From assembly GCA_008973525.1 (NCBI GenBank), contig WACJ01000223.1, positions 186,001 through 250,000 of the forward strand: DNA of 64,000 nucleotides, in the 5' to 3' direction. This document shows positions 60,170-64,000 of this stretch, in pieces; position 1 is the first letter of the stretch, and each line of letters begins with the position of its first letter. The stretch comes from Stenopsyche tienmushanensis (taxonomy: Eukaryota > Arthropoda > Insecta > Trichoptera > Stenopsychidae). The position numbers were made by a program, and so were the translations under genes. Under the pieces are notes generated by a model, which did not search any database, was not told the origin of the DNA, and was given only the letters and a program-made list of their open reading frames with translations.

Positions 60170-60640
60170 TAATATATGAAAAAGAGTCTTTGTTCGTATG
60201 TAATGCACTGCCATACCGTTCATCAGATTGCGATAAAACTCCGTCCACTTATTGTCGAGGATTGCGCGAGTAACATAGGCATAGTCTTCTTCTAATATAT
60301 AAAAATCAATGTTGGTTTGTCCGTATTTAATGCGCTTCCATATCGTTCATCCGATTGCAATAAAATTTTGTCAACTTACTATTTACACTTGCAGGAATAA
60401 CATAGGCATAGTAAAAATATTGTATGGATGCATATTGGTCTGATGAAATGAAGTTTGGGCTACAGGGACGGGGAGAGAATCCTTTCTCTCCCCGTCTGCG
60501 TGCTCAATACGGTGGTCAATAAGTCGATCTTCGAGAAGAGAGTGAGTATGCATATACTTTTGGATCCCAGCTCTTCGGCTCGCGCTACACATGACCTGGA
60601 GCAATAAACCACGTACTGCGTTTCTTTTCAAATAATTATT
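60170..60640. mobile_element. Helitron-like element with tandemly repeated terminal unit
   Basis: Two successive units (about 60190-60290 and 60291-60420) each carry a CATTTAATGCGCTTCCATA-like or ATGTAATGCACTGCCATAC start, a CGTTCATC-GATTGC(A/G)ATAAAA block and AACATAGGCATAGT at the end. The second is almost identical to 44339-44480. Sequence to the right (60500-60620) is the inverse of 21715-21790, and a 13-bp-stem hairpin of GACGGGGAGAGAA lies at 60467-60497. No transposase coding is present. Confidence 0.55.
60467..60497. repeat. GC-rich hairpin in Helitron-like element
   Basis: GACGGGGAGAGAA, a short TCC spacer and TTTCTCTCCCCGTC form a perfect 13-bp stem, unusually GC-rich for this locus. 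It could be a functional structure of the element (Helitron 3' ends carry a hairpin), though no CTRR end follows within the expected 10-12 bases. Confidence 0.55.
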
Positions 60641-62262
60641 AAGCGCTCATCACATCAGTCTGCAATTGCAGACATGTCCACGAAACAGTTAAAAATAATT
60701 TACTGTTAAAAACACACGAGCAGACTCTTCCAGAATATCTAACTTAGTTTTGATATTGGTTCGATTGAGACTTTTTAAATAAGTGTATTGTATCACAGAA
60801 TGATGACCAATTTTTTCCATATTCTAGCGTCTTCAAACTTGAGTCTTAAGCTTATAAAGTAGGTATTTTCTATAATAGTATTTTTTTAACCTCTTAACAG
60901 GCTTACCGTTATGTTGCAGTCGATCAATGCGTGTAAGACCCAAACATCTTATTTTTTAATCTTGCCTAACTTCTTTGGAATCTTCCGAGTGTTAGCATAC
61001 AGTTCCGCAGATGTCCCGATGGATACGCGTCTCCCATTGTCGTTAGAGGGTTGTTTTTTTTTGTTTTAGGATGACGAACAGGTAGACGCTCACAAAAAAC
61101 GACATGACTTATGAGAAACTTCAATAGCAGTCTTCAGCGTGTCACGATTGTGCGAAATTTATCTAGTTGGCAGAGATTAGGTATTGAAAGATACACCCAG
61201 AACAACGAAAAGAAGTTCGTAGTCTTCAATATTAATGCAAAGATAAACAAGCATCCTTTAAAATTAGAAAAAATGTGATATTTTCCTGTACACTATATTC
61301 CAATCGAAGGAACACGTTTCTTACTTTAATTGACTCGGTTAAAGATGTGTTAATTTTTCAGGGTGGCACAGGAATTAATGTAATATTTGAAGAAAAAAGA
61401 TATTTTCATACAAGAATAGAATTTATTACAAATGAAATGATTTTCATGTAGTTTTTGACAACGGGAATAAAGTAAAGAAAGAAAAAAAACTGGAAAACTA
61501 TAATTTTCATAAATCTACAGTTTTATTAACTTTACATGTATCTAAAAATAAATATTTATGTTTATATATAAACATGGCAGTGATTTTTTTATCTAATAAT
61601 AAGCATAGGTCACAGACGGTACTATATAGCATTCGTGAATACCAAGTCTTAATAAATATTTAATAAAAAAAAAAAACATCTTTCATAAATATGTACAACT
61701 TTGAAAATATATTGCATGTGTAGAAAGAATATTCGAGTTCCGAAAGCTCGTTACGTAACAATTAAAAACAAACATCTTGGACCAATTTACATCGTTTTCG
61801 CCGTAATCAGATCAAAGTTTAAGAGGCGCTTCTTTAAAAAACTTCACAGTAAGCGAATTTTTATTAAGACGTCATCCGTGAATCGACGCGTTATATAATA
61901 ATTTTAATAACGTAAGCCGCTTTGTAAGCAATAGCTCGTACGAGGCATGATTAAAACGTTTAAGGCAGAATAGATTGAAAGCGTATGATCAAAATAAATA
62001 ATGCAAATACTACAATCACCGTATTAATGATTTTATGCTTGCTCCTCATATTTTAAATTGTAGTTTTGGATGTTGATCATTACACACATTACTCATAGAT
62101 TCGAAACACATTCAACGCATATGCACGTTCATGAACCTTCCGCGACCCATCGCGTTTATAAAATACATTTTTTATTTAATAAAGTGTAGTTGATTGCGCG
62201 CACAGTAAACTCTTTTTATTAAAATTTAAGTTGTAATTATATACTGGATCGTCCAGTCGAAA

Positions 62263-62529
62263 ATGTCGTTTTATCATACTTATTTTTTTACCATCGGTTG
62301 TGTCGCAGCCATCGTTTTGACAACGCGTATTGCATATTATGTTACTTTACTAACGTCTGAAGAACGTTATTTTATACAAGAGAATATTTGTGATACGCTC
62401 AGAGAATCTCTGACTGTTCGCCAACACCAGATATGGTTTAAACAATTTAAAAGTGGAAATTTTAGTTCAGAAAATAAGGTTATATATACATATATATATA
62501 ACTCGGATACTCTCCGAGTAGTGTTTTAA
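62263..62529 (+). pseudogene. mariner transposase N-terminal fragment
   Basis: The 88-codon frame contains ENICDTLRESLTVRQHQIWF followed by KQFKSGNFSSENK. This matches the first helix-turn-helix of mariner transposases (xxICDxYG-xxxxRxCQxWFxRFKSGNFDxxD). The leading part (MSFYHTYFFTIGC) may be AT-rich chance sequence, and the frame ends in unrelated codons after SSENK. Confidence 0.6.
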
Positions 62530-63263
62530 GTCAGCACGATGTTACTGACAAGATTAAGACGGTGCGTGCGAGTACATGTCATGATTTAATCGATAAACTC
62601 TTAAAAATCTTTCGACGGGACGATCTAATATGTAATTTTAATGTCATGTTATTCTGTGTTCAAGCAATTGATTGACATATTGAATAACATTATTACATTC
62701 AACCCTCCTATAACGTCCACTTTGTTTGTGGCGGCTTTTGAGTAAGCAACGGGTAAAATACGCACGGTCAATTTGTGTGTATTAGACACTTGCGCTTGTT
62801 ATTAAACCAAATATGTACAAATTTTGTATGGGTGCTTAAAGGATTATAGAAGATCGTCACTATAGAAGGATTGACTATCCATAAATAAATTACAATGAAA
62901 ATCTTGTACATATTTCCATACGCGGAATCGAATACGTTATTAAATAAAAAATGGAAAACTATAAAACGTCTATTTTCTCGATCGTATGATGCAAATGAGT
63001 TAAGCTACATTTACGACGGCAAAATCATTCGATATACTCGGAAATTCTACATCGGAGAATCAGTACTCAATATTAGACTAGTCTAGGATATCTTTAAAAT
63101 TAGAAAACATTTTAAATTTACATCGTAGGAACATAAATATCTTTTACGTAAGAGCAATATTTTGTACTAACAATCATTTATAAAATGTAGTAACGTCTAC
63201 CTACGCCGCCGCTGATTTAATTTAAATCAGTCGATGCAATAGAAGTCGAGAGAGTGCGAGAAG

Positions 63264-63437
63264 ATGTCGTCGAATTCAACAAGTATAAAAATAGAAGGGG
63301 ACAAATGTAAAAAACAATGCACTTTATTGAATTGTAAAAATACAAATTTCGGCTCCAATGTAAATAATGCGAAATTTGAAAAAGCAAAAACGCCATCATC
63401 ACAATCGAGCGCAATAATTAGACCGCAGATCAAATAG
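63264..63437 (+). CDS. Small open frame of unknown status (57 codons)
   Basis: ATG at 63264 opens a 57-codon frame (MSSNSTSIKIEGDKCKKQC, ... ending IIRPQIK). Composition is Ser/Lys/Asn-rich and polar, and codon use looks less AT-driven than chance frames nearby. A second frame (about 63420-63540) continues ADQIAPSKTPTALMVTF, so a spliced or frameshifted gene is possible. I do not recognise the product. It could equally be a chance frame. Confidence 0.25.
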   Translation: MSSNSTSIKIEGDKCKKQCTLLNCKNTNFGSNVNNAKFEKAKTPSSQSSAIIRPQIK

Positions 63438-63815
63438 CTCCGTCAAAAACACCGACAGCATTAATGGTTACGTTTTTAAAAGCGACTATTCAGATATGTC
63501 AGTATGTATTAGATATTAATAAAAAATACATCAACGTATAGGCATCGATAAAATATCATAATATAAAATAATTATATTCATTTTGTCGCGTAACTTGCGA
63601 ATTCTAGTTGGAGTTCAAACAACACTCTGATAACAATGTTGGGATTTAAGCGAAAAAAAATCGCTTCGGAGGATATAAAAATACGGGGGGCGAAAATACT
63701 CTTAATAAATTCCTGATTTGAAGATTAAAACAATTCAATAAATAGACTAACATTTAACAAATTGAGAGAGAATGAAAATTAAAAGTACATCGTCTGACGA
63801 AAAAAGATCCATATT

Positions 63816-63972
63816 TCATTTGCTCTTTTTATTTTTACGTTTGCTCTTCATAGTTTCTCCGGTAGGCATATTTGGATTAGGCATTGTCTTTCCGGGGTTT
63901 GTTCCCGGCGATTGCTGAGCGCTCTTCGTATATAAATTACTAAGGAAATCTTCGAGGTCAGCGTCGTTTATA
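63816..63972 (-). CDS. Last coding exon of an unrecognised gene
   Basis: A TTTCAG acceptor at 63973-63978 opens a 157-nt exon in phase, ending in TGA at 63816-63818. It encodes INDADLEDFLSNLYTKSAQQ, then a Pro/Asn/Gly-rich stretch (SPGTNPGKTMPNPNMP) and a strongly basic end, KSKRKNKKSK. A short acidic helix followed by a low-complexity linker and a lysine-rich C-terminus could suit a nuclear or RNA-associated protein. I cannot name the family; the rest of the gene lies beyond 64000. Confidence 0.6.
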
Positions 63973-64000
63973 CTGAAAGGATAATAAACGTTATAATCAA

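Larger units (their letters stand above)
59880..63815. other. Intergenic region after Tsr1
   Basis: It contains a Helitron-like tandem pair (60170-60640), AT-rich DNA without recognisable content (60650-62250), a mariner N-terminal fragment (62330-62480), and small frames of unknown status at 61701-61898, 62895-63086 and 63264-63437. No recognised host gene is present. Confidence 0.45.

Noticed and set aside
1..64000. CRISPR arrays, rRNA, tRNA or viral genes
   Set aside because: No regularly spaced direct repeats, rRNA cores, cloverleaf candidates or viral protein motifs were noticed on either strand by eye; a structural RNA search was not possible.

Overview
This window is nuclear DNA of an insect, or a closely related arthropod. 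The evidence is AT-rich spacer DNA, genes split by short introns (about 60-550 bp) with GT-AG borders, and a dense load of decayed DNA transposons (mariner/Tc1, pogo-like, piggyBac-like, hAT, Helitron-like, MITEs) plus fragments of non-LTR retrotransposons. The species cannot be named from the sequence. No bacterial, organellar or viral gene, rRNA, tRNA or CRISPR array was recognised.

Layout. (1) 1-724, minus strand: 5' end of the mitochondrial 3-methylcrotonyl-CoA carboxylase biotin-carboxylase subunit (MCCC1); the rest lies off the left edge. (2) 725-8136: AT-rich spacer and probable 3' UTR of the next gene, with three MITEs or transposon remnants and a mariner fragment. (3) 8137-35269, minus strand: a complete 15-exon Gap1 (RASA2/RASA3-type Ras GTPase-activating protein, 1523 aa: C2-C2-RasGAP-PH-BTK plus a long Ser-rich tail). 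Its first two coding exons are far upstream (35215-35269 and 29738-29855). Intron 2 (14.6 kb) and intron 1 (5.4 kb) are filled with repeats. (4) 39239-41390, plus strand: complete six-exon rumi/POGLUT1 protein O-glucosyltransferase. (5) 48797-49563, minus strand: a two-exon, 87-aa cAMP-dependent protein kinase inhibitor (PKI) gene, set in transposon-rich DNA; a CpG-rich block near 55.2 kb is a candidate 5' exon and promoter. (6) 55915-59853, plus strand: complete 12-exon Tsr1 (40S ribosome maturation factor, 783 aa). (7) 63816-63972, minus strand: last coding exon of an unrecognised gene that continues off the right edge.

The genes do not form a pathway. They are an ordinary euchromatic assortment: leucine catabolism, Ras signalling, Notch/EGF-repeat glycosylation, PKA inhibition and ribosome biogenesis. 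Exon structures were built by hand from splice sites and reading phase; summed coding lengths of Gap1, rumi, PKI and Tsr1 are each exact multiples of three.

The best leads for a second look are a dispersed repeat family carrying a conserved short hairpin (at least six places); a tandem duplication plus 18-bp perfect inverted repeat on the splice acceptor of a Gap1 PH-domain exon; the missing KDEL-type tail on rumi; a mariner interrupted by a retrotransposon; and several MITE families defined here by their terminal inverted repeats. No clearly new biological system was found.
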